Origin: Bacteroidales bacterium
GTDB lineage: Bacteria > Bacteroidota > Bacteroidia > Bacteroidales > UBA7960
Direction: 5' to 3'
NCBI GenBank assembly: GCA_007131895.1
Contig: SLPR01000488.1
Coordinates: 1 to 7,875, forward strand
DNA length: 7,875 nt
The notes beneath the pieces are model-generated. The model was not told where the DNA came from. It saw only the letters and a list, made by a program, of their open reading frames with translations, and did no database searches. Positions within the stretch are counted from its first letter, which is position 1. The number at the start of each line of letters is the position of its first letter. The position numbers and the translations under genes are program-made. This document shows, one piece after another, positions 1 through 7,518 of this stretch.

Positions 1-3000
1 AGCTCTGTAATTATTGACACGAGAGGATATTTGTGGATAGGCACTTATGGTGCCGGTCTGATTAGGTTTGATGGAAAATACTTCAGCAGTTATACTGTAG
101 AGTCCGGTTTGCCCGATAACTTTATTCTTACCCTTTTTTCAGATAGTCAGGGACGATTAATTTTCGGAACAAGAACAGGAGGGTTGATAATCTTTGATGG
201 AGAAAAATTTCTTTCATATGATAAAAACAACGGCTTTCCCAATAACCGGGTGGAAACTGTTTTTGAAGATAGCAGAGGAAACATCTGGATTGGCACATTT
301 GGAGCAGGTATATGGAAGTACAATGGGGTGGATTTTTTACAATACGATACCTATAGTGGTTTGGCGGGCAATGTAGTATACGCGATTGCTGAAGATAAGA
401 AAGGAAATATATGGCTGGGAACAAGGGGCAACGGGATTTCGATGTTTGATGGTAATTCATTTACCAATTATACAACAGCACAAGGGCTATCCAGCGATTT
501 TATTTCTTCACTCACGTTTGATTCTGCAGATAATTTATGGATTGGTACGGATGGAGGGGGATTTTCGGTTCTTGCAGAAGATTCAATTTTGCATTATAAT
601 GTTGATACAGGACTTCCTGACAATGATATTACAGTTATTTATAAAGATTTTGAAAATCAGCTTTGGATTGGCACACGCAATAGCGGCCTGATAAAGTATG
701 ATGGAGTTGAATTTATCCATTTTACCGATAGGGACGGACTTTTAAATAACTTTATAACCTCGATACATGAAGATTTAACCAACAAACTCTGGGTGGGTAC
801 CTATGGTGGTGGGATTGGACATTATTATGGAAATATTTTCCGGCATTATTCTGAAAATGAAGGTATTCCTGAAACTTTTATCCGGGCTTTGCTGGAGGAT
901 AAACAGGGCAACATGTGGTTGGGCATGAATAGCAAGGGGGTAGTAAAACTCCCAAAGGATTCCAGCCAGCTATTGTGGTATACCCAAAAACAAGGCCTTG
1001 AAGACAATAGATTAAGAACTTTGTTTGAGGATAAAAGGGGGAATATCTGGCTGGGCTTTTTCAATCATGGGCTGTCAGTTTTTGATGGTGAAAACTTTTT
1101 GACTTTCGACAATCATATATTGCTGTCAGACATATCTGTAGTGTCGTTGCTTGAGCAGGATAATGGGGTTTTATGGATTGGAAGTTATGGCGACGGTCTT
1201 TTTAAACTGGAGGCTGACCAGGTAACACAATACACTTCAGAAAATGGACTGACAAATGATTATATCCGGAAAATATTGGAAGATGAGTCTGGAAACCTTT
1301 GGATTGCCACGCGCGATGGAGGTTTAAACTATTTTGATGGGGAAAATTTTATTCATTACACCCGTAATGAGGGTATGCCCACCAATGATATTTTCGATAT
1401 ATACATTGACAGGCTTGGAGTTTTATGGATCGGCACAAATGGCTCCGGTTTGTTAATGTATAAAAACGGAGAGTTAACAACATTTACAGACAAGCACGGG
1501 CTTGGAAGTAACTTTGTTTATTCCATACTGGAAGACAGAGATGGAAATATGTGGTTTGGTACACGTTGGGGAATCAGTCTTTTTATGGGCAGAAATATTC
1601 AAAAAGCCGAAGAGGAGAGATTTCAGCATATTTCCAATGCGCATACCAGGGGCATTTTTTTTAAAACCTTCACCCGGGATAATGGCTTTATGGGAATTGG
1701 TGTAAACTCCAGGGCAATGCTCCAGGCTCAGGATAAAACCATCTGGATAGGTGCCAATGATTTATTGTCCAGGTTTTATCCTGACAATATTGTCCTGGAT
1801 TCGAATGCCCCATACATCTATTTAAGCTGGGTTGGCATTTTCAATGAGCAAATTCCCTGGTCTGAATTAATTCATAAACAGGACTCTGTAATCATCCTCT
1901 CTAATGGTGTAAGAGTTGATAATTATTCCTTTGAAGGTGTAAGCAACTGGTATGGAATTCCCAAAAATCTAAAGCTATCTCACGATAATAATTACGTAGT
2001 ATTCAGCTTCGCAGGAACTACCTCCGGAATTACCGGGCTGCTCAGATATCAGCACAAGCTCGATGGGCTTGAGGACAACTGGAGTTCTCTCACCGAGCGC
2101 ACCGAAGTTCATTTTGGCAATCTGAAACCGGGACGTTACACTTTCAGATTAAGAGCTATGAACAAGGAAGGGTATTTCAGCGATGAATTGCTTTTCGACT
2201 TTGTGATTAAACCCCCATGGAGGCATACATGGTGGGCTTATCTCCTTTATGCACTTATATTTATTGGGATTGCTGGCATTACTTATTTTTACTATAAAAG
2301 CATCAAAATCAGAAAGGGGAAAAGGAAACAGGAAGAGCTGGAGTTGCAGCAAAAAGTTGAAATTGCCCAGAAATCCGTTGAGTTCAAACAGAACTTCCTT
2401 GCCAATATGAGTCATGAGATCCGTACACCTTTAACCGGAATCCTTGGAATGGCGGATCTTCTGTTTAAAACCCCATTGAATGAAATACAGGAAGATTATT
2501 TGAAAACCCTCATTCATTCCGGCGAAAACCTCAGGGAGATAATCAACCTGGTGCTGGATTATTCAAAAATTGAAGCAGGGAAAGTGAAGCTCAACGAACA
2601 AGTATTTACCATTGACAAACTACTGGCTGACACTGATAAGCTTTTTGTCTCTATTTGCAAGAAAGATATCATTTTGACCAAAGATTCCGATCCCAACCTT
2701 CCCGACTATCTCAAAGGAGACTACAGCCGGATTTATCAGGTGGTAAGCAATTTTGTATCCAATGCGGTAAAGTTTACGGAAAAGGGGAGTATTCGCATTA
2801 AGATTTCCCTGGATCCCTCAGCCGGAGTTCTGAAAAATTATTGTACTATCCGGATAAAGGTAAGTGATACCGGAAGGGGGATTTCCACTGAAGATGAAGA
2901 AAACTTGTTCAAACCCTTTTACCAGGCTGAACAATCTTATAACCGCTCATTTGAGGGTACAGGTCTTGGGTTGGCAATCTGCAAGGAACTATCGGAAATT

Positions 3001-3495
3001 CTCGGTGGTACAATTGGCTATAAACGGAATAAAAAGAAAGGGAGCACCTTCTGGTTTACTTTTACTGCAAAGATTGAAACTGAATCTGCAATAACCGGCA
3101 AGCAGAAAAAGTATGCAGGCCCTTCTTCCAATGGCAAACTCAGCATTCTGCTCGTAGAAGATAAAATGGTAAATCAAAAAGTCATCACCCTGATGCTTCA
3201 GTCAATGAATCATCGGGTGTTGCTTGCGGAAAATGGTCAACATGCAATTGAAATGTTCAAAACAGGAAGATTTGACCTCATATTGATGGATATTCAGATG
3301 CCGGTTATGGATGGGATCACCGCAACAAAAAAGCTAAAAGCCCGATTTACAAAACTTCCTCCCATTGTAGGGTTGAGTGCCAATGCCTTCGAAGGGGACC
3401 GTGAAAAATACATGGACATGGGTATGGATGAATACCTTACAAAGCCCGTGAAAGAGAGCGACTTTACTACCCTGATTCAAAAACTAAACCTTTGA
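1..3495 (+). CDS. Hybrid sensor histidine kinase/response regulator with propeller sensor, 5' end missing
   Basis: This is a membrane-bound sensor kinase that should sense a periplasmic ligand and phosphorylate its own receiver. The frame is open from base 1 with no start or signal peptide, so the N-terminus lies outside the window; the TTG at 31 falls inside a repeat and is not a credible start. In order: 14 propeller repeats (about 1-1770); a Y_Y_Y domain (about 1978-2211); one membrane helix (about 2227-2295); a charged helical linker; HisKA with H-box SHEIRTP (His codon 2413-2415); HATPase with N-box from 2749 (Asn 2749 and 2761), G1 SDTGRGI at 2863 and G2 GTGLGLAI at 2956; and a receiver with acidic VED at 3154-3162, phosphoacceptor Asp in LILMDIQMP at 3289-3291, Ser replacing the usual Thr in GLSANA, and Lys at 3442. 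All catalytic residues are present. The protein ends at the receiver's last helix, with no AraC-type HTH. It converges on the minus-strand pair. The family call is secure; ligand and targets are unknown. Confidence 0.95.
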   Translation, partial: SSVIIDTRGYLWIGTYGAGLIRFDGKYFSSYTVESGLPDNFILTLFSDSQGRLIFGTRTGGLIIFDGEKFLSYDKNNGFPNNRVETVFEDSRGNIWIGTFGAGIWKYNGVDFLQYDTYSGLAGNVVYAIAEDKKGNIWLGTRGNGISMFDGNSFTNYTTAQGLSSDFISSLTFDSADNLWIGTDGGGFSVLAEDSILHYNVDTGLPDNDITVIYKDFENQLWIGTRNSGLIKYDGVEFIHFTDRDGLLNNFITSIHEDLTNKLWVGTYGGGIGHYYGNIFRHYSENEGIPETFIRALLEDKQGNMWLGMNSKGVVKLPKDSSQLLWYTQKQGLEDNRLRTLFEDKRGNIWLGFFNHGLSVFDGENFLTFDNHILLSDISVVSLLEQDNGVLWIGSYGDGLFKLEADQVTQYTSENGLTNDYIRKILEDESGNLWIATRDGGLNYFDGENFIHYTRNEGMPTNDIFDIYIDRLGVLWIGTNGSGLLMYKNGELTTFTDKHGLGSNFVYSILEDRDGNMWFGTRWGISLFMGRNIQKAEEERFQHISNAHTRGIFFKTFTRDNGFMGIGVNSRAMLQAQDKTIWIGANDLLSRFYPDNIVLDSNAPYIYLSWVGIFNEQIPWSELIHKQDSVIILSNGVRVDNYSFEGVSNWYGIPKNLKLSHDNNYVVFSFAGTTSGITGLLRYQHKLDGLEDNWSSLTERTEVHFGNLKPGRYTFRLRAMNKEGYFSDELLFDFVIKPPWRHTWWAYLLYALIFIGIAGITYFYYKSIKIRKGKRKQEELELQQKVEIAQKSVEFKQNFLANMSHEIRTPLTGILGMADLLFKTPLNEIQEDYLKTLIHSGENLREIINLVLDYSKIEAGKVKLNEQVFTIDKLLADTDKLFVSICKKDIILTKDSDPNLPDYLKGDYSRIYQVVSNFVSNAVKFTEKGSIRIKISLDPSAGVLKNYCTIRIKVSDTGRGISTEDEENLFKPFYQAEQSYNRSFEGTGLGLAICKELSEILGGTIGYKRNKKKGSTFWFTFTAKIETESAITGKQKKYAGPSSNGKLSILLVEDKMVNQKVITLMLQSMNHRVLLAENGQHAIEMFKTGRFDLILMDIQMPVMDGITATKKLKARFTKLPPIVGLSANAFEGDREKYMDMGMDEYLTKPVKESDFTTLIQKLNL
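25..1770 (+). repeat. Propeller repeat array (two-component regulator propeller), 14 visible units
   Basis: The signature (L/I/M)W(I/L/V)GT with a following glycine-rich turn begins at 31, 157, 283, 409, 535, 661, 787, 913, 1045, 1171, 1297, 1423, 1549 and 1741. The step is exactly 126 bases (42 residues) in every case except 913 to 1045 (132 bases) and the last step (192 bases). Each unit follows a pattern of hydrophobic residues, D..GN, WIGT, GGL, FDG and a GL(S/P).N turn. Unit 2 has Phe for the conserved Trp, units 8 and 9 have degenerate GT positions, and unit 14 is divergent. In this family such repeats form blades of seven-bladed beta-propellers, so 14 units would match two propellers. 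Whether further units lie upstream of the window cannot be seen. Confidence 0.9.
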
Positions 3496-3542
3496 TCTGG
3501 CAAGAATAAACATCCACCTCTTTTCTTACCCTTTAAATTCGA
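3496..3542. other. Short convergent intergenic gap, no clear terminator
   Basis: These 47 bases separate the stop codon of the kinase (TGA, 3493-3495) from the stop codon of the minus-strand DUF2271-like gene (TAG, complement of 3543-3545). I see no stem-loop followed by a T-run on either strand. Termination is therefore factor-dependent, uses a signal inside the coding ends, or the two transcripts overlap at their 3' ends. Confidence 0.6.
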
Positions 3543-4319
3543 CTACTTTACAATTACCTTAATTTCTCTGGTGATATCCAGTGCTGTTGTAATGGTACTT
3601 AAGTCTTCAAACAGCTCACCGGTTTTCCCGGACCAATGGCTGTGTCCAACAGGCCGCATAATATACTCCTCCTGCAAATTATCAAGGTCAACGGTTACAC
3701 TGTATACCAGGGCCGGCTGACTGGAGGTTTTGTAATGCTCATCGTCCGGGAATTTGTTGTTGTGCCAGTGCTGATTCCAGTCCCATGATTGATTGATTTC
3801 CATAAGAATATTGAAAACCCTGGGTTCTTTATGCCTGGTGGTAGTATGCAAGATAAAGGCGGCTTTTGGAGTAGGGCCTGTAACAGCATCGGGCATGGGG
3901 TTCTCCTGTGTGGGCAGATAATAGCCATCCGGCGCTTTCACTCCTCTTTTGTGGCCCCAATAGGGCAGTGCTGCGGGCCTTCGCAAGGGGCCCGGTTCCC
4001 AACGCCCTGAGGAAGCATCTCCGTGGCGAAAATATCCCTCTGCAATGGATTGTGCCACGTATAAGCTTTGGATGTAAACCCCGGAAGTGTCCTCAATCCA
4101 GAATGCCATAAGCGGATGATTGTGGCGCCGGCCTGGCTCAAAAATAATTTCCAGGTTATACCCCCCGGCATCCTGAAGTGTTGTAAATTCTTTTGGAGGT
4201 TCCTGCGCCCTGGACCGCTTCCACCAGCGTTGCTGTGAGTAACTGTCTGCAGCAAAGGCAGCAAAAAGGAATAGTAAAAGTGCAATGCGGGCAATAACTT
4301 TGCTTTTTTTGTATTTCAT
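3543..4319 (-). CDS. Secreted protein resembling DUF2271, partner of TonB-dependent receptor
   Basis: A 258-residue exported protein of unknown function. Residues 1-28 form a clear signal peptide: Lys-rich start, hydrophobic run ALLLFLFAAFAA, then a polar SYSQQ end, giving a periplasmic or surface location. The mature part contains PLMAFWIEDTSGVYIQSLYV at 69-88 and DAVTGPTPK at 144-152. These resemble the 'WIED..G.fv.tLyv' and 'DAV(S/T)GATpk' segments I associate with the DUF2271 family of predicted periplasmic proteins. The family call is from memory and tentative. Residues 177-196 are unusually rich in Trp, His, Asn and Asp, and a second His/Trp cluster, GHSHW, lies at 225-229; metal binding is possible but only inferred. 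No lipobox cysteine is seen; in fact I see no Cys at all. The start ATG lies 11 bases after the receptor's stop codon with no Shine-Dalgarno, so operon membership and translational coupling are likely. Confidence 0.85.
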   Translation of the reverse strand: MKYKKSKVIARIALLLFLFAAFAADSYSQQRWWKRSRAQEPPKEFTTLQDAGGYNLEIIFEPGRRHNHPLMAFWIEDTSGVYIQSLYVAQSIAEGYFRHGDASSGRWEPGPLRRPAALPYWGHKRGVKAPDGYYLPTQENPMPDAVTGPTPKAAFILHTTTRHKEPRVFNILMEINQSWDWNQHWHNNKFPDDEHYKTSSQPALVYSVTVDLDNLQEEYIMRPVGHSHWSGKTGELFEDLSTITTALDITREIKVIVK

Positions 4320-4330
4320 GATGGTTGCAT

Positions 4331-6724
4331 TTAAAATTCAAACATAATACCAATGCTGGGCAATAAGGTTCCGGTGGTATTGCGTAATTCCTTTAATCTG
4401 TATAATCCCTCCTCATTTGCCGGAAGGGGCACCCCGTTTTCGTCCGTTTCGCGCAAAAGGTTGGGTGCCAGCTCAGACTGAAAGTTATATACGTTTTGAA
4501 TGTCAAGATAGAACATTAGCGAGAAATTATTGAAAAAATACTGTTTGTCAATTCTCAAATCCAGCTGATGAAACGAATTTAGCCTGTTTTCATTGAAACG
4601 TGAATAGTCCAGGTATCCTTGTCGCTGTGCATCCCATGCTTCCTGCCTGCGCGAAGTTTCCAGGTCGAAAGGTGTGAAAGGTGCACCACCGGAAAATCTC
4701 CATTTGGCCCCAATATCCCAGTTGCGGGGTAGTTTTTGGCTTGCAGTAAGATTTACAATATGTCTGCTGTCCCATGAAGAGGGAATGAAGCCACCCTCTG
4801 TATCTTCAAATTCACTCCTTACAAAGGTATACGAGAGTATAACATTGAGATTTTTAATTCTTTGTTCCCTCAATAGCACCTCAGCTCCATAGGCCCTGCC
4901 ATTGCTGGTAGAGGTAACTTCTTCATCCCCGAAAATACCAAAATCTGCCGATTTACTGCTCAGTGGAACACCATCGGCAACCGAGAAAGGATAATTGCTG
5001 TAGTTTTTAAAGAATCCCTCCAGTGTAATCAGGGTTTGCCGGGTGGGCAATAGTTCAAATCCTGCCACATAATGGTCTGCACTGATAAAAGTCAGGTTGT
5101 TTTCGCGATTTCGCAAAACCCCGTCATTGTCTTTGTATCCTAAGGTAGTGTAAGAAGGAAGCTGGTAAAACTTTCCGGTGCTGGCACTGAAGGTAAGATT
5201 TTCCCTGATTTTATAGGAGGCGGAAATTCTGGGCGATAGCTGCTCAAGGGGGTTAGACATCCTGGAAGAATAGTTGTTGGCATCGGTTCTTACTCCAAAT
5301 GATAAGGATAATCTGTCTTCCATGAAACTGCGGGTAACCTGCCCGAACAAATTCCACTTGTATATCTCCAGGAAAGAATTGTACTCAATCACAAAGGGTT
5401 CAGTGAAAAACACCTCCTGATAGGTATCGTTCAGGTATTTGGCATATTCGCCTCCGGCACCATACATCAAACGATAATTGCCCAGTTGTGTGGTGCGCTC
5501 ATAACGAATCTTGTTTTCAATCTCATCCGATTCATAATCAAATGTGCGTGGTCGGGATTCATCATTGTCGGGATATTTGTAAGAAAAATTTCTCAGCATA
5601 TTGCGGCTGATTACCAGCCGGTCGAAGCCATTGTCCCGAAATCTGCGATAGACCGCACCAATGGTATAGTTCCATTGTTCGTTTACCGGCAGATAATCAA
5701 GTATAAAACGTTGATCCTCGGTTTCGTTGGCATCCAGGTTGAGCCTGAATTGATCCAATGCACCAATGCCTATAAAAGTGAGTTCAGACTTATCGCTAAG
5801 CCGGGTATCTGTTTTAAACTGAAAATCGTTATAGGTAGGCAGGAATGGCAAGCCAATTACACCAAACAGAAACTGAAGGTAAGATCGTCTTAACGAAAAT
5901 ATCATTGTGGTATTTTCTGACAACGGTCCATCAAGGGTAAGGGCAAGGTCACTGGCGCCAATGGTTCCCCTGAAATTCATTTTTTCACTGTCGCCACGTA
6001 CTTGCCGGAATTCAAAAACCGAGCTAAGGGCGTTGCCGCGATTGGCAGGAAATGCCGATGAGTACATTTCCACCTCACGGATAAAGTCTACATTGATAAT
6101 GCCCACCGGCCCACCACTTGCCCCTTGTGTGGCAAAATGATTCAGGTTGGGTATTTCCACGCCATCCAGAAAGAACCTGTTTTCGTTGGGACCTCCGCCA
6201 CGAATAATAACATCATTACGGAATGCAGGGGTAAAAGCTACCCCAGGCAGGGATTGGATAACTTTTGAAATATCCCTGTTGCTGCCCGGATTTCTTTCAA
6301 TCTCTGATATTCCCAGTCGCCTGAGCGATACAGGACTTTCTTCTCTGCGCTGGAAAGGAGAGGCTTCTACAACAACTTCTTCCAGCTGAAGGTCGATCTC
6401 CCGCATACCAACATCAATATTGGCAGCGCGGGCATTGGTAACAAGAAATTCTTCGGTTACTTTTCTCTCAAAACCCACTGCCGTAACCTGCAGTCTTGCA
6501 AACCCGGGTTCGATGCCCGTGAAAAGAAAATTTCCATCCAAATCAGTGGTGCTTCCTGTATTGGTACCAAAAATCACCAGATTGGTAAAGGGCAGGGGTT
6601 CGTTGTTTTTTTCATTGAATACCCTTCCCCGGATAGTTCCGCTCTGTCCAAAAGTTTCAGGGGTAACTAACAAAAGGATTGCTATTGCAGCGAAAATATT
6701 AAAAAACAGATTGGCTTGCTTCAT
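4331..6724 (-). CDS. TonB-dependent outer-membrane receptor with carboxypeptidase-regulatory-like N-terminal domain
   Basis: An outer-membrane active transporter of 797 residues that should import a substrate using energy from TonB-ExbB-ExbD. I prefer the ATG at 6724 over the one at 6775, because it opens directly into a signal peptide (MKQANLFFNIFAAIAILLLV, cleavage near residues 26-27); the longer form adds 17 polar residues in front. Next come a carboxypeptidase-regulatory-like beta-sandwich (about 29-108, with IRGRVFNEKNNEPLPFTNL and GSTTDLDGNF), a TonB-box-like LEEVVVEA at 114-121, a plug (about 128-243, with IQSLPGVA, IIRGGG and FFLDGVEIPN), then a long beta-barrel ending in the aromatic IMFEF typical of outer-membrane proteins. 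It is shorter than SusC proteins (about 1000 residues) and has no SusD beside it, so a glycan SusCD role is not supported. The substrate is unknown; siderophore, metal, cofactor or peptide are all possible. It leads a probable two-gene operon. Confidence 0.93.
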   Translation of the reverse strand: MKQANLFFNIFAAIAILLLVTPETFGQSGTIRGRVFNEKNNEPLPFTNLVIFGTNTGSTTDLDGNFLFTGIEPGFARLQVTAVGFERKVTEEFLVTNARAANIDVGMREIDLQLEEVVVEASPFQRREESPVSLRRLGISEIERNPGSNRDISKVIQSLPGVAFTPAFRNDVIIRGGGPNENRFFLDGVEIPNLNHFATQGASGGPVGIINVDFIREVEMYSSAFPANRGNALSSVFEFRQVRGDSEKMNFRGTIGASDLALTLDGPLSENTTMIFSLRRSYLQFLFGVIGLPFLPTYNDFQFKTDTRLSDKSELTFIGIGALDQFRLNLDANETEDQRFILDYLPVNEQWNYTIGAVYRRFRDNGFDRLVISRNMLRNFSYKYPDNDESRPRTFDYESDEIENKIRYERTTQLGNYRLMYGAGGEYAKYLNDTYQEVFFTEPFVIEYNSFLEIYKWNLFGQVTRSFMEDRLSLSFGVRTDANNYSSRMSNPLEQLSPRISASYKIRENLTFSASTGKFYQLPSYTTLGYKDNDGVLRNRENNLTFISADHYVAGFELLPTRQTLITLEGFFKNYSNYPFSVADGVPLSSKSADFGIFGDEEVTSTSNGRAYGAEVLLREQRIKNLNVILSYTFVRSEFEDTEGGFIPSSWDSRHIVNLTASQKLPRNWDIGAKWRFSGGAPFTPFDLETSRRQEAWDAQRQGYLDYSRFNENRLNSFHQLDLRIDKQYFFNNFSLMFYLDIQNVYNFQSELAPNLLRETDENGVPLPANEEGLYRLKELRNTTGTLLPSIGIMFEF

Positions 6725-6745
6725 ATATTTATCATTGTAAATATG

Positions 6746-6765
6746 CTTTTGTTTTCTAACAAAAG
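6746..6765. promoter_or_regulatory. Perfect 8-bp inverted repeat upstream of the receptor gene (possible operator or leader hairpin)
   Basis: CTTTTGTT (6746-6753), a 4-base spacer TTCT, then AACAAAAG (6758-6765) form a perfect inverted repeat centred about 31 bases upstream of the preferred receptor start. It could be a dimeric regulator's operator or a short AT-rich hairpin in the 5' leader. A terminator is unlikely because the stem has only two G-C pairs. If the longer start at 6775 were used, the repeat would lie inside the coding sequence. Confidence 0.4.
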
Positions 6766-6767
6766 TT
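6760..6767 (-). promoter_or_regulatory. Weak -7 element candidate for the receptor operon
   Basis: On the minus strand this reads AACTTTTG, one mismatch from the Bacteroidota consensus TAnnTTTG. It lies about 36 bases upstream of the preferred start at 6724 and overlaps the inverted repeat, a layout that would suit repression. No TTG-type -33 element is seen at the expected distance, so this is a weak call. Confidence 0.2.
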
Positions 6768-6845
6768 GTTGCCATAAGTTTTTGATAATATGTAAAAAGC
6801 AGCTTTTTTTCTGACTGCGAAAATTCCGTATAAATTAAATATGTC

Positions 6846-6853
6846 TAATTTCG
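6846..6853 (+). promoter_or_regulatory. Weak -7 element candidate for the DUF2721 gene
   Basis: TAATTTCG is one mismatch from TAnnTTTG and lies 27 bases upstream of the start at 6881, which would give a short leader. No -33 TTG is visible at the right distance. It sits in the divergent region shared with the receptor operon. Confidence 0.22.
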
Positions 6854-6880
6854 CAAAACAAACGCAACAAAAGTGAATTT

Positions 6881-7291
6881 ATGGAAACATTAACCCTTAC
6901 TACTCCGGCTTTGTTATTTTCTGCCATTTCGCTGATTCTGCTTGCCTACACCAATCGCTTTCTCACCATTGCACAGCTGGTAAGAAGCCTTCATGCGCAA
7001 TACAAATCCGACCCTACACACATCCTTTACGGACAAATCGACAATTTGCGCAAAAGAATATATCTGATTAAAAGCATGCAGGTTTATGGAGTCGGGAGTC
7101 TTCTGCTATGTGTTGTCAGTATGTTTTTGATTTATGTGGGAAGAAATCTGGCGGCAGAATTAATCTTTGGTCTGGGTCTGCTGATGCTGATTATTTCTCT
7201 TACGATCAGTATTTGGGAGATAGTCATAAGTGTAAAAGCTCTGAATCTTCACATAAGCGATCTGGAAAAGGATAAACCGGATACAGTTTAA
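6881..7291 (+). CDS. DUF2721 family small membrane protein
   Basis: A 136-residue inner-membrane protein of unknown function. The N-terminal motif TPALLFSAISLILLAYTNRF at residues 8-27 matches what I know of DUF2721 proteins, and the length suits that family. Three hydrophobic segments are visible: about 8-23, 67-86 and 93-117. A charged stretch, including the helix QIDNLRKRIYLIKS, lies between the first and second. The C-terminus is short and charged (DLEKDKPDTV). The start ATG begins directly at the conserved motif. There is no Shine-Dalgarno upstream, only A-rich sequence, as is common in Bacteroidota. It diverges from the receptor operon, and the next gene on its strand begins 227 bases downstream, so it is probably transcribed alone. 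No reaction or partner is known to me. Confidence 0.88.
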   Translation: METLTLTTPALLFSAISLILLAYTNRFLTIAQLVRSLHAQYKSDPTHILYGQIDNLRKRIYLIKSMQVYGVGSLLLCVVSMFLIYVGRNLAAELIFGLGLLMLIISLTISIWEIVISVKALNLHISDLEKDKPDTV

Positions 7292-7518
7292 CATGCTTTG
7301 CCGACCCTGAGATGCCATTTACCGATTTGCCATTGAATGTTATTGCTTACCGGGGGTATATTTGCATCATGATTCTCAAGAAAGCATAAGCCAACGAATT
7401 ATGTAATCATCAAAAATGCCTGATATTTTTCATAAAGGGAATCAATGAAAATGGCGGGATTTACCCCTCACCAGGACTGGCAGCTGATGGATTACTTTAC
7501 TGTTAAAAAAATAAGGAG
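7292..7518. other. Intergenic region and leader of the LiaF-like gene
   Basis: This 227-base stretch holds no long gene. I find no obvious terminator hairpin after the DUF2721 stop. It contains a good TAnnTTTG promoter element (7357-7364) and a possible 25-codon ORF (7445-7522). The start of the LiaF-like gene is preceded by AAGGAG. A promoter at that place would give a leader of roughly 150 bases, long enough for regulation, but I recognise no known riboswitch. Confidence 0.5.
7333..7364 (+). promoter_or_regulatory. Candidate Bacteroidota sigma-ABfr-type promoter upstream of the LiaF-like gene
   Basis: TATATTTG at 7357-7364 is an exact match to the TAnnTTTG -7 consensus. A TTG at 7333-7335 lies 21 bases upstream, a little longer than the usual spacing of about 19 for a -33 element. 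Transcription would start near 7370, about 150 bases before the ATG at 7519. Confidence 0.45.

Noticed and set aside
128..460. Minus-strand open frame of 110 codons inside the kinase
   Set aside because: It is antisense to the strongly repetitive propeller frame, has a low-complexity composition without domains, and shows no start context.
3496..3542. Possible bidirectional terminator between convergent genes
   Set aside because: No stem-loop with a T-run could be found on either strand.
3938..4294. Minus-strand 118-codon frame overlapping the DUF2271-like gene
   Set aside because: It runs out of frame within a gene that has a signal peptide and recognisable segments; the shifted frame shows no domain and begins inside the signal peptide region.
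5486..5893. Plus-strand 135-codon frame antisense to the TonB receptor
   Set aside because: It lies wholly within the barrel-coding region on the opposite strand, with no domain or start signal.
6420..6740. Plus-strand 106-codon frame antisense to the receptor's N-terminal region
   Set aside because: It mirrors the signal peptide and carboxypeptidase-like domain of the receptor; the frame is a shadow.
7312..7389. 25-codon frame starting MPFTDLPLNV in the gap after the DUF2721 gene
   Set aside because: It spans the candidate promoter, is not coupled to a downstream start, and is short enough to arise by chance.
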